DNA from: Filimonas effusa | GTDB lineage: Bacteria > Bacteroidota > Bacteroidia > Chitinophagales > Chitinophagaceae | DNA length: 64,000 nucleotides | Reading direction: 5' to 3' | NCBI RefSeq assembly: GCF_004118675.1 | Contig: NZ_SDHZ01000001.1 | Location: 2,852,001 to 2,916,000, forward strand | Shown: positions 26,739-35,048 of the stretch, piece after piece | Numbering within the stretch: position 1 is the stretch's first letter | Layout of the letters: each line of letters begins with the position of its first letter | Translations under genes and position numbers: made by a program | Notes under the pieces: model-generated | What the model was told of the DNA's origin: nothing | Databases searched by the model: none | What the model saw: only the letters and a program-made list of their open reading frames with translations

Positions 26739-28385
26739 CTATTTCTTTATCTCTAACACATTTGCCGCAGCGCCATCTTTAAATACGGCTTTTTCGCCTG
26801 CTGCAGTAACACTGGTACCCGATAACTGGATATTTTTAGTTCCTTCGCCGCTGATCGTAAATAAGCGGTCCGCCTTTTCATAGGCGATACCAGCGAATTT
26901 AATATTGCTGCTGTTCTGAATATTGATCAGGGGTGCCGTTTGAGCTATTTCCAGTTTAACGTTTTTAAGGGTGATGCCTTTAGCTTCCTGGATATCAATA
27001 CCCTGTTTTGCTTTTACAACCAGGTTCGAAATTTCAATATCACTGATCTGCATTTCGGGTAATCCTCTTACGAATACCGCTTTGCTGGCGCCATCACAAA
27101 TGACGTTATTGATCCTGAAGTTGCGGAAAACAGGCGTGGCTTCGGTTACAGGCAGCAGTTGTACTTTAGGCGCCTCTCTTTTCTCACCGGCCATAGGTAC
27201 GGGATCCTGTGCAGCATAATACATATCGAATAAAATAGCCTCACCGGGAATGTCTTTCATATTTATGTTGTTTACATAAATATTTTCAACGACCCCGCCT
27301 CTGCCACGGGTTGTTTTAAAACGAAGGCCAATATCGGTACCAATAAAAGTACAGTCTTCCACAAAAATGTTTCGGGCGCCACCGCTCATTTCACTGCCTA
27401 TTACAAAGCCGCCATGTGCATGATACACCGTAGTATTACGTATAATCACGTTTTCAGTAGGAATACCTCTTTTCCTGCCGGCTTCATCGCGACCCGATTT
27501 AATGCAAAGACCATCATCGCCAACATCGAAGTAAGAATCTTCTATCAGCACATTTTTACAGGATTCAGCGTCTATCCCATCGCCATTCTGGGCATACCAG
27601 GGGTTTTTAACGATAACGCCACGTAAGGTAAGGTCTTCACAAAGCAACGGATGTAAACACCAGGCCGGGGAATTCTGGAAAGTCACTCCCTGGAATAGTA
27701 TTCTTTTACATTTATTGAATACAAGAAGGTTGGGGCGGAGGAAATCTTTAACGGATTCATAGAACTCATCGGTTTTGCCTGGTTCTATAACGCCGGGATT
27801 TTTCATTTTGGAGGCTTTGAAGCCTTTTTCAGTAGGGAACCAGGAATTACCTTGTTCATTTACCACCCCGCCGGAAGCAACAAGCGTTTCCCACTGACTG
27901 GCAGTAAGCTTTTCCTTTTTTACCATACGCCAGGCGTCGCCATTACCATCTATGATGCCATAACCTGTAATACCTATATTCTGCTGGTTGTCGGCAGATA
28001 AAGGTGATTGATTACGCATCTGGGGAACGCCTTCCCATTCGCTTTTCACCAGTTTATACTGGTTGAAATCGCTGGTAAACTGAAGCAGGGAATTTTTGGC
28101 AAGGTGCAGGTTTACATTGGATTTAAGAACTAATGGACCTGTTAACCAAAAGCCTTTGGGGATTAAAACCACCCCTCCTCCTTTTTTGTTGCAAGCATCG
28201 ATAGCTGCCTGAATAGCGGTGGTATTTAGCGAAATACCGTCGGCTTTGGCACCATAGCTCTGAATACGGAAGGTGTCTTTTTTAAATGCCGCCTGCTGAA
28301 TTACCGGCAACTTCTGTGCTGTGGCCGGTAGCATAGCTGCAAACTGGGCTACGCTTAACAGACAAATCAATCGGGACCATTTCAT
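26739..28385 (-). CDS. GH28 polygalacturonase-family glycoside hydrolase, secreted
   Basis: 548 residues, signal peptide MKWSRLICLLSVAQFAAMLPATA. A right-handed beta-helix starts with DTFRIQSYGAKADGISLNTTAIQAAID. Active-site blocks are NGDGIDAESCKN, FDVGDDGLCIKSG, YHAHGGFVIGSEMSGG and LRFKTTRGRGG, so all three catalytic Asp and the RFKT Arg/Lys are present. It cleaves galacturonan-type linkages, probably in the periplasm, and may be exo-acting. It is the first gene of the minus-strand series and diverges from the LacI-family gene. Confidence 0.93.
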   Translation of the reverse strand: MKWSRLICLLSVAQFAAMLPATAQKLPVIQQAAFKKDTFRIQSYGAKADGISLNTTAIQAAIDACNKKGGGVVLIPKGFWLTGPLVLKSNVNLHLAKNSLLQFTSDFNQYKLVKSEWEGVPQMRNQSPLSADNQQNIGITGYGIIDGNGDAWRMVKKEKLTASQWETLVASGGVVNEQGNSWFPTEKGFKASKMKNPGVIEPGKTDEFYESVKDFLRPNLLVFNKCKRILFQGVTFQNSPAWCLHPLLCEDLTLRGVIVKNPWYAQNGDGIDAESCKNVLIEDSYFDVGDDGLCIKSGRDEAGRKRGIPTENVIIRNTTVYHAHGGFVIGSEMSGGARNIFVEDCTFIGTDIGLRFKTTRGRGGVVENIYVNNINMKDIPGEAILFDMYYAAQDPVPMAGEKREAPKVQLLPVTEATPVFRNFRINNVICDGASKAVFVRGLPEMQISDIEISNLVVKAKQGIDIQEAKGITLKNVKLEIAQTAPLINIQNSSNIKFAGIAYEKADRLFTISGEGTKNIQLSGTSVTAAGEKAVFKDGAAANVLEIKK

Positions 28386-28411
28386 ACAATCGCTTTTTCA
28401 AGTAAAATAAA

Positions 28412-28441
28412 ATGGCTATACAGGAGTCCCTGCATAGCCAT
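28412..28441 (-). promoter_or_regulatory. 13-bp inverted repeat in the GH28 leader
   Basis: ATGGCTATACAGG (28412-28424) and CCTGCATAGCCAT (28429-28441) are complementary except for one A/C position, with a 4-base loop. It lies 27 bases upstream of the GH28 start codon. As RNA it would form a stable hairpin in the 5' leader; as DNA it could be an operator. Confidence 0.45.
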
Positions 28442-28620
28442 GCTTTTCAATAACAACCATTTTATTCTAAACCTATAAACCTTGAACACACAAAGTAAAA
28501 CCCCTTTTTCTTTTTTACAAGAAAACTGCTTTGCCTTTTTTCGCATGGCAAGCGCTGTAAGGATCAGCAATGCTACTTATATATTCGGTAGCATAACCAC
28601 CTATAAATCAATTTTTTTAT

Positions 28621-28644
28621 GCAAACGTTACCGAAAACGTTAAC
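28621..28644. promoter_or_regulatory. Putative LacI-family operator between GH28 and lacI genes
   Basis: GCAAACGTTACCGAAAACGT followed by TAAC holds two AACGTT palindromes 11 bases apart. It lies 236 bases upstream of GH28 and 157 upstream of the regulator gene, so it could control both directions. It shares GCAAACGTT with sites at 24657 and 44870, and GCC/ACC-AAA spacing with the latter. Confidence 0.6.
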
Positions 28645-28800
28645 CATTTAACAACTATTTGCAACCCAAATACCCGAGTTACAGTATCTTACACCCCAGG
28701 TCAATAGAAAGCTATTGATAATCAACCCAATATACGCAAGCTTCAAATTTGCTATCTTTAAGCAAGTTTGAGAGATTTCTAATACCAGTTGTTCGTTAAT

Positions 28801-29838
28801 ATGAAATATGAAGCGGTCACTATTAAAGACATAGCCAAGGCCTTAGGACTTTCCACTTCCACAGTTTCAAGAGCTTTACGGGATAGCCACGAAATAAGTG
28901 CTAAAACCAAAAGCCTTGTAAGGAACTATGCCAAAGATCTCAATTACCGGCCTAACCCTATTGCACTAAGCCTGAAGGAAAAACGCAGCCATTCTATAGG
29001 TGTGGTCGTATGCGAGATCGCCAACAGCTTCTTCTCCCAGATCATCAACGGCATTGAATCTATTGCCTACGATAAAGGCTATAATGTTATTATTTCCCAA
29101 AGCCACGAATCGTATAGCCGCGAGGTGCTGGATGTAGATTACCTGGCGTCCCGTTCTATTGACGGACTACTGATATCGGTTTCAACCGAGACCAATAATT
29201 TCGGTCATCTTCAGAAGCTACACGAACAGGGGCTGCCGATTGTATTCTTCGACCGCATTATCAATGAAATTCAAACGCATAAGGTTACTGTAGATAATTT
29301 CTCCGGCGCCTATGATGCTACCCGTCACCTGGCGGCAGAAGGCTACAGGCGTATTGCCAATGTTTCCGGCTCGGATTACCTGACCAATACCCGTGAACGT
29401 ATCGCGGGCTACCGGGAAGCCCTGCACGATAGCAGGCTACCTTACGATGAGCAACTGATTAAATACTGCATCCACGGCGGAAAACAATACGAAGAAGTGG
29501 AAGAGGTGCTCGACCAGCTATTCGCACTGCCGGAACCACCGGATGCCCTGTTCTCCTCTGCCGATAAGATCACTTCTCACTGTATGCGCTACCTGAAGAT
29601 GAAGGAGCTTAAAGTTCCAGAAGAAGTGGGTATCGTAGGTTTCTCCAACCAGGCGATGACGGAGCTGCTGAACCCGCCACTTACCATTGTAAAGCAGCCG
29701 GCTTTTGAAATGGGGCGTATCGCCATTGAAATGCTGTTACAGCTCATTGAATCAAAGAAACCGGTAAAACAGTTTGAACACAAGGTGTTGCCTACTGAAC
29801 TTATTATCAGGGATTCGTCGACTGGGAAGATCAAATAA
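28801..29838 (+). CDS. LacI-family transcriptional regulator
   Basis: 345 residues. Helix-turn-helix and hinge at about 5-60 (VTIKDIAKALGLSTSTVSRALRD, then NYRPNPIALSL), followed by a periplasmic-binding-like sensor domain (IGVVVCEIANSFFSQIINGIE, FDRIINEI, VGIVGFSNQAMTELLNPPLT). ATG 28801 is preferred to the in-frame start at 28789. Its position opposite the GH28-uronate series suggests it senses a pectin-derived sugar acid and binds the shared operator motif. Ligand is inferred only from context. Confidence 0.9.
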   Translation: MKYEAVTIKDIAKALGLSTSTVSRALRDSHEISAKTKSLVRNYAKDLNYRPNPIALSLKEKRSHSIGVVVCEIANSFFSQIINGIESIAYDKGYNVIISQSHESYSREVLDVDYLASRSIDGLLISVSTETNNFGHLQKLHEQGLPIVFFDRIINEIQTHKVTVDNFSGAYDATRHLAAEGYRRIANVSGSDYLTNTRERIAGYREALHDSRLPYDEQLIKYCIHGGKQYEEVEEVLDQLFALPEPPDALFSSADKITSHCMRYLKMKELKVPEEVGIVGFSNQAMTELLNPPLTIVKQPAFEMGRIAIEMLLQLIESKKPVKQFEHKVLPTELIIRDSSTGKIK

Positions 29839-29916
29839 CACCTCATAAGCCAGATCTACATTACGCAATAATAATCAATTAATTAGATAATATTTGCGCT
29901 CTAAAATCAAAAAATC

Positions 29917-29933
29917 GTCACTCCTAAAGTGAC
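29917..29933 (+). terminator. Weak hairpin after the LacI-family gene
   Basis: GTCACT (29917-29922) pairs with AGTGAC (29928-29933), followed by AGTTTTC. The stem is only 6 bp and lies about 80 bases after the stop codon, so terminator function is uncertain. Confidence 0.4.
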
Positions 29934-29997
29934 AGTTTTCTGAAAAATAGCTTTCACAGAGTGACAAAATGAGCCGTCTGCTTCCTGTGATTTTATA

Positions 29998-30216
29998 GTG
30001 TATTCTGAAGGCGGAACTGCACTGCCTGTGCAGGTAAGCTGGGATACCAGTAACCCTGATACACGCGACCGCGAATTGAAAGGCTTATTAAAAGCTTGTA
30101 CTTATTGCAATGTAAAAGAGGGGTGGTTGCTGACAACCGAAGAAGAAGAAATTATAACGCTTAACGGGATACAGGTAACAGTAAAGCCTATGTGGAAATG
30201 GTTACTGGAAGGTTAG
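29998..30216 (+). pseudogene. C-terminal remnant of a DUF4143-type AAA ATPase
   Basis: A 72-codon frame beginning at GTG encodes a segment with LPVQVSWDTSNPDTRDRELK, then GWLLTTEEEE and VKPMWKWLLEG. This is the pattern at the C-terminal end of DUF4143-containing ATPases (VQVxxxLxxxxTxxREI...G.KIxVxPxWKWLL). The AAA domain and the rest of DUF4143 are missing; upstream lies the short gap after lacI. It is probably a decayed fragment left by deletion and not a functional gene. Confidence 0.6.
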
Positions 30217-30222
30217 GTTAGT

Positions 30223-30268
30223 AAAAGAACTGTAGCAGCGTGTATTATACACTGCATACAGTCCTTTT
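30223..30268. terminator. Long hairpin at the end of the deoxy-sugar operon
   Basis: AAAAGAACTGTAGCAGCGTG (from 30223) pairs with the sequence up to CAGTCCTTTT (ending 30268), with two mismatches and one bulge. It lies just beyond the stop of the minus-strand dehydrogenase at 30296. The A/T ends (AAAAG / CTTTT) fit a bidirectional terminator. Confidence 0.7.
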
Positions 30269-30295
30269 CATTTATCTGTTTTGTTTGAGGCCAGC

Positions 30296-31309
30296 TTATA
30301 GTTCAATCATCGCCTTTATCACTCCTTTGGCAGGATCTAAAAGCGAAGGAAAGACTTCGGCAGTTTCATCGAAACTTAACCTGTGTGTAATATAGGTAGC
30401 AGGATTCACAAGCCCTTTCTTCATAGAATTCACCACATGCTCAAAATCTTCTCTTGTTGCATTGCGGCTGCTCATGAGCGTTGATTCACGCTTATGGAAT
30501 TCGGGATGGCTGAAGCTGATATCTCCTTTCTGTAAACCCACCAGTACATACCTGGCGCCATGCGCCATATATTGGAAAGCATTGTTGATGGCACGTAAGC
30601 TGCCGGTAGCATCTATTACTACGGTAGGCATATCGCCATCAGTAATTTGCTTTAATTGTTCCATTACATCGGAAGCCGCAGCATTCACAACATGATCAAC
30701 GCCCAGCTTTTCTTTACAGAAGGCAAGACGTTGCTCATTGAGATCCATCACAATAACTTTGCCACCTGCAATGCGTGCAAATTCAGCAATACCTAAGCCA
30801 ATAGGACCAGCGCCGATCACCAACACGTATTCGCCTTCTCTAACACCTGCACGACGCACACCATGTGCACCTATAGCTAAAGGTTCTACCAATGCCAGTT
30901 CATCGTAGCTTAAATCGCCACCATGCACCAATGAATAAGCAGGAACGGCCAGGTATTCTACCATACCGCCGTCTACGTGTACGCCACATACATTGATAGA
31001 AGCGCAACAGTTAGGCAGGCCATTACGGCAGGCGATACAGGTACCACAATTGAAATAAGGAATAATGGTAACCTTCTCTCCTGCTTCAAAACCTTCTGCA
31101 CCGCCGGTTTCCACCAGGTCAGCCGCCAGTTCATGTCCTAAGATCCTTGGATAGTTAAAGAAAGGCTGCGTGCCTTCGTAAGCATGCAGATCGGTGCCGC
31201 AAACGCCTATACGCCTTATCTTCAATAAAGCCTGTCCCGGCCCGGGTACAGGCTGCTCTATGTTTTTATACTCAAAAGAGCCCGGAGTTGTACAAACTAA
31301 AGATTTCAT
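30296..31309 (-). CDS. Zinc-dependent medium-chain alcohol dehydrogenase
   Basis: 337 residues. GVCGTDLHAYEG and LGHELAADLVETG carry the catalytic zinc ligands; CGTCIACRNGLPNCC holds the four structural-zinc Cys; VIGAGPIGLGIAEFARIAGGKVIVMDLNEQR is the Rossmann NAD-binding segment. Members of this class oxidise polyols, threonine or sugars. It is the last gene of the deoxy-sugar operon, 61 bases after the SDR gene. It may oxidise L-fucose or a related hexose in place of, or in addition to, the atypical SDR next door. ATG 31309 begins MKSLVCT. Confidence 0.85.
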   Translation of the reverse strand: MKSLVCTTPGSFEYKNIEQPVPGPGQALLKIRRIGVCGTDLHAYEGTQPFFNYPRILGHELAADLVETGGAEGFEAGEKVTIIPYFNCGTCIACRNGLPNCCASINVCGVHVDGGMVEYLAVPAYSLVHGGDLSYDELALVEPLAIGAHGVRRAGVREGEYVLVIGAGPIGLGIAEFARIAGGKVIVMDLNEQRLAFCKEKLGVDHVVNAAASDVMEQLKQITDGDMPTVVIDATGSLRAINNAFQYMAHGARYVLVGLQKGDISFSHPEFHKRESTLMSSRNATREDFEHVVNSMKKGLVNPATYITHRLSFDETAEVFPSLLDPAKGVIKAMIEL

Positions 31310-31370
31310 TTCAATAAAATGTTTAAAACAATCTGTCAAACATTCAGCATAAAGTAATTAAGCAATATTC

Positions 31371-32159
31371 CTAGGCATTTGCAAGCGCTCTGTCCAGATG
31401 AACATAACCACCATCTACATGAATCAGCTGGCCGGTAGTATGACTGGAACGTTGCGACAACAGGAAGGCTGTCATATTTGCCAGCTCTTCGGCTGTGGTC
31501 ATCCTGTTTTCCAACGGTATTTTAGAATTAATTTCAGTGAGCTTTTCCTCAGGGTTATTCAAAGTTTTCACCCAGGTATCGTAAGCCGGCGTCCAGCATT
31601 CAGAAACCACTACGGCATTTACACGAATGCCGTATTTCAACAGCTCTACAGCCCACTCACGCGTTAGCGCATTGCGCCCACCATTGGCGGCGGCATATGC
31701 CGAAGTATTGCCCTGGCCGGTCTCAGCCGTTTTAGAGGTGATGTTAACGATAGCGCCTTTGGATGCTTTCAACGCAGGCAAAGCATGATGCACGATCAGG
31801 TAGTAATGGATCATGTTTTTATGCAGGCTTTCCATGAAACGTTTGTAGTCGCCGGTCTCCAGTCCTACACCATCGTTTACGCCGGCGTTATTTACAACAC
31901 CGTCAATACGGCCAAACTCATTAAGTACGGCCTGAACTGCTTTGGCACACTCTTCCGGCTCGCTTAACTCAGCAGCTACCTGAAAAGCTTTACCGCCTGC
32001 TGCTATCACCTCGTCCTGTACCTTTTTATTATCAGCGGCTTTACGGCCTACGATCACAGGAATAGCGCCTTCACCAGCCAGCACTTTTACAATGCCCTCA
32101 CCAATACCTTTGGCGCCGCCTGTTACTATGATCACTTTATCTTTTAAGAGTAAGTCCAT
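31371..32159 (-). CDS. SDR resembling L-fucose dehydrogenase, catalytic Lys replaced
   Basis: 262 residues. TGGAKGIGEG and NNAGVND are SDR motifs, and GNTSAYAAAN followed by ALTREWAVELLKYGIRVNAV closely resembles sugar-oxidising SDRs of fuc/rha-type clusters. The catalytic Ser (ITSK) and Tyr are correctly spaced 13 residues apart, but the position four after Tyr is Asn (codon AAT), where the YxxxK motif needs Lys. It may therefore be impaired or use another mechanism. Expected role: oxidation of L-fucose to L-fuconolactone. The lactonase gene lies 11 bases upstream on the same strand. Confidence 0.8.
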   Translation of the reverse strand: MDLLLKDKVIIVTGGAKGIGEGIVKVLAGEGAIPVIVGRKAADNKKVQDEVIAAGGKAFQVAAELSEPEECAKAVQAVLNEFGRIDGVVNNAGVNDGVGLETGDYKRFMESLHKNMIHYYLIVHHALPALKASKGAIVNITSKTAETGQGNTSAYAAANGGRNALTREWAVELLKYGIRVNAVVVSECWTPAYDTWVKTLNNPEEKLTEINSKIPLENRMTTAEELANMTAFLLSQRSSHTTGQLIHVDGGYVHLDRALANA

Positions 32160-32170
32160 AACTATTTTGT

Positions 32171-33004
32171 TTAGGTCAATTGATAAAATTTAACTGCATT
32201 ACCCCCGAAAATAGCAGCCTGCTCATCGGGAGAAAAAGAAGCATAATAATTCTTTACAATGTCCAGCATCTTTTCATAAGAAGCAGCCACCTGGCATACG
32301 GGCCAGTCGGAACCATACAGCAGCCTGTTTGTTCCAAAAGCATCCGTAACTATGTCGAGATACTTGCTGAAATCTTCAGGCTTCCACTGATGCCAATCAG
32401 CTTCGGTTACCATTCCCGATACTTTGCAGCTTATGTTCGGAAACTGAGCTACTGCACGCATCCCCTTTTCCCATTCTTCGTATTGCCGGTGTTTGATATC
32501 GGGTTTGGCAATATGATCTATTACAAACTTCGTATCGGGAAACTGCTTTACAAATTCAGGTATAAAAGCCAACTGATCAGGGAAGATGAGAATATCGTAC
32601 GTAAAGTTAAACTGCACCAACTGGCCGATACCATTCAGGAACGCAGGTTTCAGCATCAACTGCCTGTCTTCTTCGCCCTGCAGCACATGGCGGAAGCCTT
32701 TCATGACTTTGAACGTACTATAATATGCCAACCGTTCTTTCACATCCGGCGAACGCAGATCAACCCAGCCCACGATGCCCTTGATAAAACTGTTTGCTTC
32801 TGCCAGTTCCAGCATGAACTGGTTATGTACTTCGGACTGGTCGGATTGTACCAGCACGCAGCCATCGAAACCATTGCTTTTTAAAACGGGCTCCAGGTCG
32901 GCAGGCAGAAAATCACGGCGAATCACCGACATATCTTCTGTGATCCAACTGTCCCTTTCTATATCAAATTGCCAGAAATGCTGGTGTGCATCAATACGCA
33001 TCAT
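32171..33004 (-). CDS. Amidohydrolase-family sugar lactonase (L-fuconolactonase-like)
   Basis: 277 residues. The metal-site start RIDAHQHFWQFD, then FVIDHIAKPDI and LLYGSDWPVCQV, are those of cog3618 lactonases, which open L-fucono- and L-rhamnonolactones. ATG 33004 is chosen; the first possible start in the open frame is a TTG at 33031. Only 4 bases separate it from the FAH-family gene upstream, so they are translated together. It would act directly on the product of the sugar dehydrogenase. Confidence 0.87.
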   Translation of the reverse strand: MMRIDAHQHFWQFDIERDSWITEDMSVIRRDFLPADLEPVLKSNGFDGCVLVQSDQSEVHNQFMLELAEANSFIKGIVGWVDLRSPDVKERLAYYSTFKVMKGFRHVLQGEEDRQLMLKPAFLNGIGQLVQFNFTYDILIFPDQLAFIPEFVKQFPDTKFVIDHIAKPDIKHRQYEEWEKGMRAVAQFPNISCKVSGMVTEADWHQWKPEDFSKYLDIVTDAFGTNRLLYGSDWPVCQVAASYEKMLDIVKNYYASFSPDEQAAIFGGNAVKFYQLT

Positions 33005-33008
33005 ATTG

Positions 33009-33869
33009 TTATCCTTCTTTTTTATAGGCAACTACGTTCTGGGTAGCTTCGCCCAGACCATCGATACCCAGTTCAACCACATCGCCCTCCTGCAGGTAAA
33101 CCTGGGGATTCATACCCAACCCTACGCCAGCAGGCGTTCCGGTAGAAATAATATCACCGGGGAGCAGGGTCATGAACTGGCTCAGGTAAGAGATCAGGAA
33201 AGGCACCCTGAAAATGAAATTAGAAGTATTGCCATCCTGCATGGTTTTACCATTGACTTTCAGCCAGAGACGCAGGTTATCAGGGTTGCTGACTTCCTCT
33301 TTGGTTACCAGCCAAGGCCCCATTGGTGCAAAGGTATCGCAACCCTTACCCTTATCCCAGGTACCATTCCTTTCGATCTGGAATTCTCTTTCACTCACAT
33401 CGTTATGCAAACAGTAGCCGGCAACATAATCCATTGCTTCGCTTTCTTCTACGTAAGAAGCCTTTTTGCCTATTACCACTGCCAGCTCTACTTCCCAATC
33501 CGTTTTTTTGGAATTGCGTGGAATCACAATATTATCGAAAGGCCCTGCCAATGCAGTAGTAGACTTCATAAATACTACAGGTTCCGGCGGTAAAGCTGCG
33601 CCGGTCTCCTTTGCATGATCGGCATAGTTCAGGCCGATACATACTATTTTAGAAGGCCGGGCAACAGGACTGCCGATTCTCACACCATCAGGTATGGGTT
33701 TTAATGCAGCTTTGTTATCTGCTATATAAGCTTCCAGACGATCTAAACCGCCGGTTTCAAAAAACTGTTCGTTATAATCGTCTCCCAGGCCAGTAACATC
33801 ATAAGCTTTGCCATCGATTAAAACACCTGGTTTTTCCTTGTTGAGTTCACCAAATCGGATCAGTTTCAT
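33009..33869 (-). CDS. FAH-family hydrolase (2,4-diketo-3-deoxy-L-fuconate hydrolase-like)
   Basis: 286 residues, fumarylacetoacetate hydrolase family. CIGLNYADHAKETG, DWEVELAVVIGKKASYVEE, YCLHNDVSEREFQ and GDIISTGTPAGVG contain the acidic metal ligands and the substrate loop. In non-phosphorylating L-fucose or L-rhamnose pathways such enzymes cleave the 2,4-diketo-3-deoxy acid to pyruvate and lactate. Its position next to the lactonase and a keto-deoxy acid dehydrogenase supports that step. It lies 10 bases after the SDR gene. Confidence 0.85.
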   Translation of the reverse strand: MKLIRFGELNKEKPGVLIDGKAYDVTGLGDDYNEQFFETGGLDRLEAYIADNKAALKPIPDGVRIGSPVARPSKIVCIGLNYADHAKETGAALPPEPVVFMKSTTALAGPFDNIVIPRNSKKTDWEVELAVVIGKKASYVEESEAMDYVAGYCLHNDVSEREFQIERNGTWDKGKGCDTFAPMGPWLVTKEEVSNPDNLRLWLKVNGKTMQDGNTSNFIFRVPFLISYLSQFMTLLPGDIISTGTPAGVGLGMNPQVYLQEGDVVELGIDGLGEATQNVVAYKKEG

Positions 33870-33879
33870 GTATGCCTGT

Positions 33880-34656
33880 TTAATTATTTAATTTAATAAA
33901 TCCACCATCGATGGGATAGTCACATCCGGTGATGAAAGAAGCCTCATCGGAGCAGAGATATAGAATAAGATTTGCAATTTCTTCGGGCTTCGCCATTCTG
34001 CCAATAGGCTGCGTAGCGGAGAGTTTTTCAAACATTTCCGCTTCCTGCCCCGGGTAATTCTTCGCAAGAAACCCATCTACAAAAGGTGTGTGTACCCTTG
34101 CAGGCGAAATAGAGTTACAACGGATGCCGTCTTTGATATAATCCTTTGCCAGCGATAAGGTCATGGCATATACTGCGCCTTTGCTCATAGAATAGGCAAA
34201 CCTGTCGGGTATACCCACTACCGCTGCAATAGACGACATATTAAGAATGGCGCCGCCCCCGTTCTTTTTCATCAACGGCACAGCTGCGTACAGGCAGTTA
34301 TAAACTCCTTTTACATTTACCTGATAAATACGGTCAAAGTCTGCTTCCGGCGTAGTATCCAGCTTTCCTATATGAGAAACGCCGGCGCTGTTTACCAGGA
34401 TATGCGGGGTAGCAATTTTTTCAAATACAGCCACCACATCCTGCTGCTGGCTTACATTCACGACGTGAGCCGCGGCTTTTCCGCCGGCTTCTCCGATCTC
34501 TTTTGCAGTAGCTGCCGCATTGTCTTCGTTCAGGTCAAGAACATGTACAAAAGCACCCTGCTGGCCAAACAATAAGGCCACTGCTTTTCCTATGCCGCTG
34601 CCACCACCTGTAACTACGGCTGTTTTACCTTGTAAGCTAAAGATCTGTGTTGACAT
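33880..34656 (-). CDS. SDR, 2-keto-3-deoxy-L-fuconate dehydrogenase-like
   Basis: 258 residues with intact SDR residues: TGGGSGIGKAVA, NSAGVSH, NMSSIA and FAYSMSKGAVYAMT (Tyr and Lys present). It ends DYPIDGGFIKLNN. In the diketo pathway this step oxidises 2-keto-3-deoxy-L-fuconate (or -rhamnonate) to the 2,4-diketo acid that the neighbouring FAH-family enzyme splits. ATG 34656 is chosen over a TTG at 34665. It follows the mutarotase gene by 23 bases. Confidence 0.85.
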   Translation of the reverse strand: MSTQIFSLQGKTAVVTGGGSGIGKAVALLFGQQGAFVHVLDLNEDNAAATAKEIGEAGGKAAAHVVNVSQQQDVVAVFEKIATPHILVNSAGVSHIGKLDTTPEADFDRIYQVNVKGVYNCLYAAVPLMKKNGGGAILNMSSIAAVVGIPDRFAYSMSKGAVYAMTLSLAKDYIKDGIRCNSISPARVHTPFVDGFLAKNYPGQEAEMFEKLSATQPIGRMAKPEEIANLILYLCSDEASFITGCDYPIDGGFIKLNN

Positions 34657-34679
34657 ATCAAGCAATTTATCATGAACAG

Positions 34680-35030
34680 TTACTGTGGTGTAAACTGGTC
34701 ACGTAATGAAAAAATGCAATTCATCATTACCCATTTTTCGCCGGCGTCTGCAATGGGCAGTGCCTGCTGGTACTTCCACATCAGCGACTCCCATTCCTGT
34801 ACTTTTGGATTAGCTGCATCCGACGCCGCTTTTGCTTGCATGCTAAACCCTTCTGTTACTTCCATTATCATAAAAAGACGGTTGCCGGCACGATAGATCT
34901 CCATTTCAGCAATACCTGCCGTGGCGATGGCATTTACGATCTCCGGCCATATGGCTTTGTGATAAGCATCATATTCTGCTATCAGCTGCGGATCATCAAC
35001 CAGGTCCAATGCCATACAATATCTTTTCAT
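34680..35030 (-). CDS. L-rhamnose/L-fucose mutarotase (RhaM family)
   Basis: 116 residues, the single-domain DUF718 fold. AEYDAYHKAIWPEIVNAI near residue 20 carries the catalytic Tyr/His pair, and WMKW-like Trp residues (ESLMWKYQQ) follow. The family interconverts alpha and beta anomers of 6-deoxyhexoses. It lies between the transporter gene (18 bases) and the SDR gene, which supports a pathway that starts from free 6-deoxy sugar. Confidence 0.88.
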   Translation of the reverse strand: MKRYCMALDLVDDPQLIAEYDAYHKAIWPEIVNAIATAGIAEMEIYRAGNRLFMIMEVTEGFSMQAKAASDAANPKVQEWESLMWKYQQALPIADAGEKWVMMNCIFSLRDQFTPQ

Positions 35031-35048
35031 AGCGCGGCTATTTACAGG

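Noticed and set aside
28382-28570. 62-codon minus-strand frame upstream of GH28
   Set aside because: It runs through the leader hairpin and A/T-rich spacer, and resembles no protein.
32180-32884. 234-codon plus-strand frame
   Set aside because: It is antisense to the well-supported lactonase gene and shows no protein family pattern.
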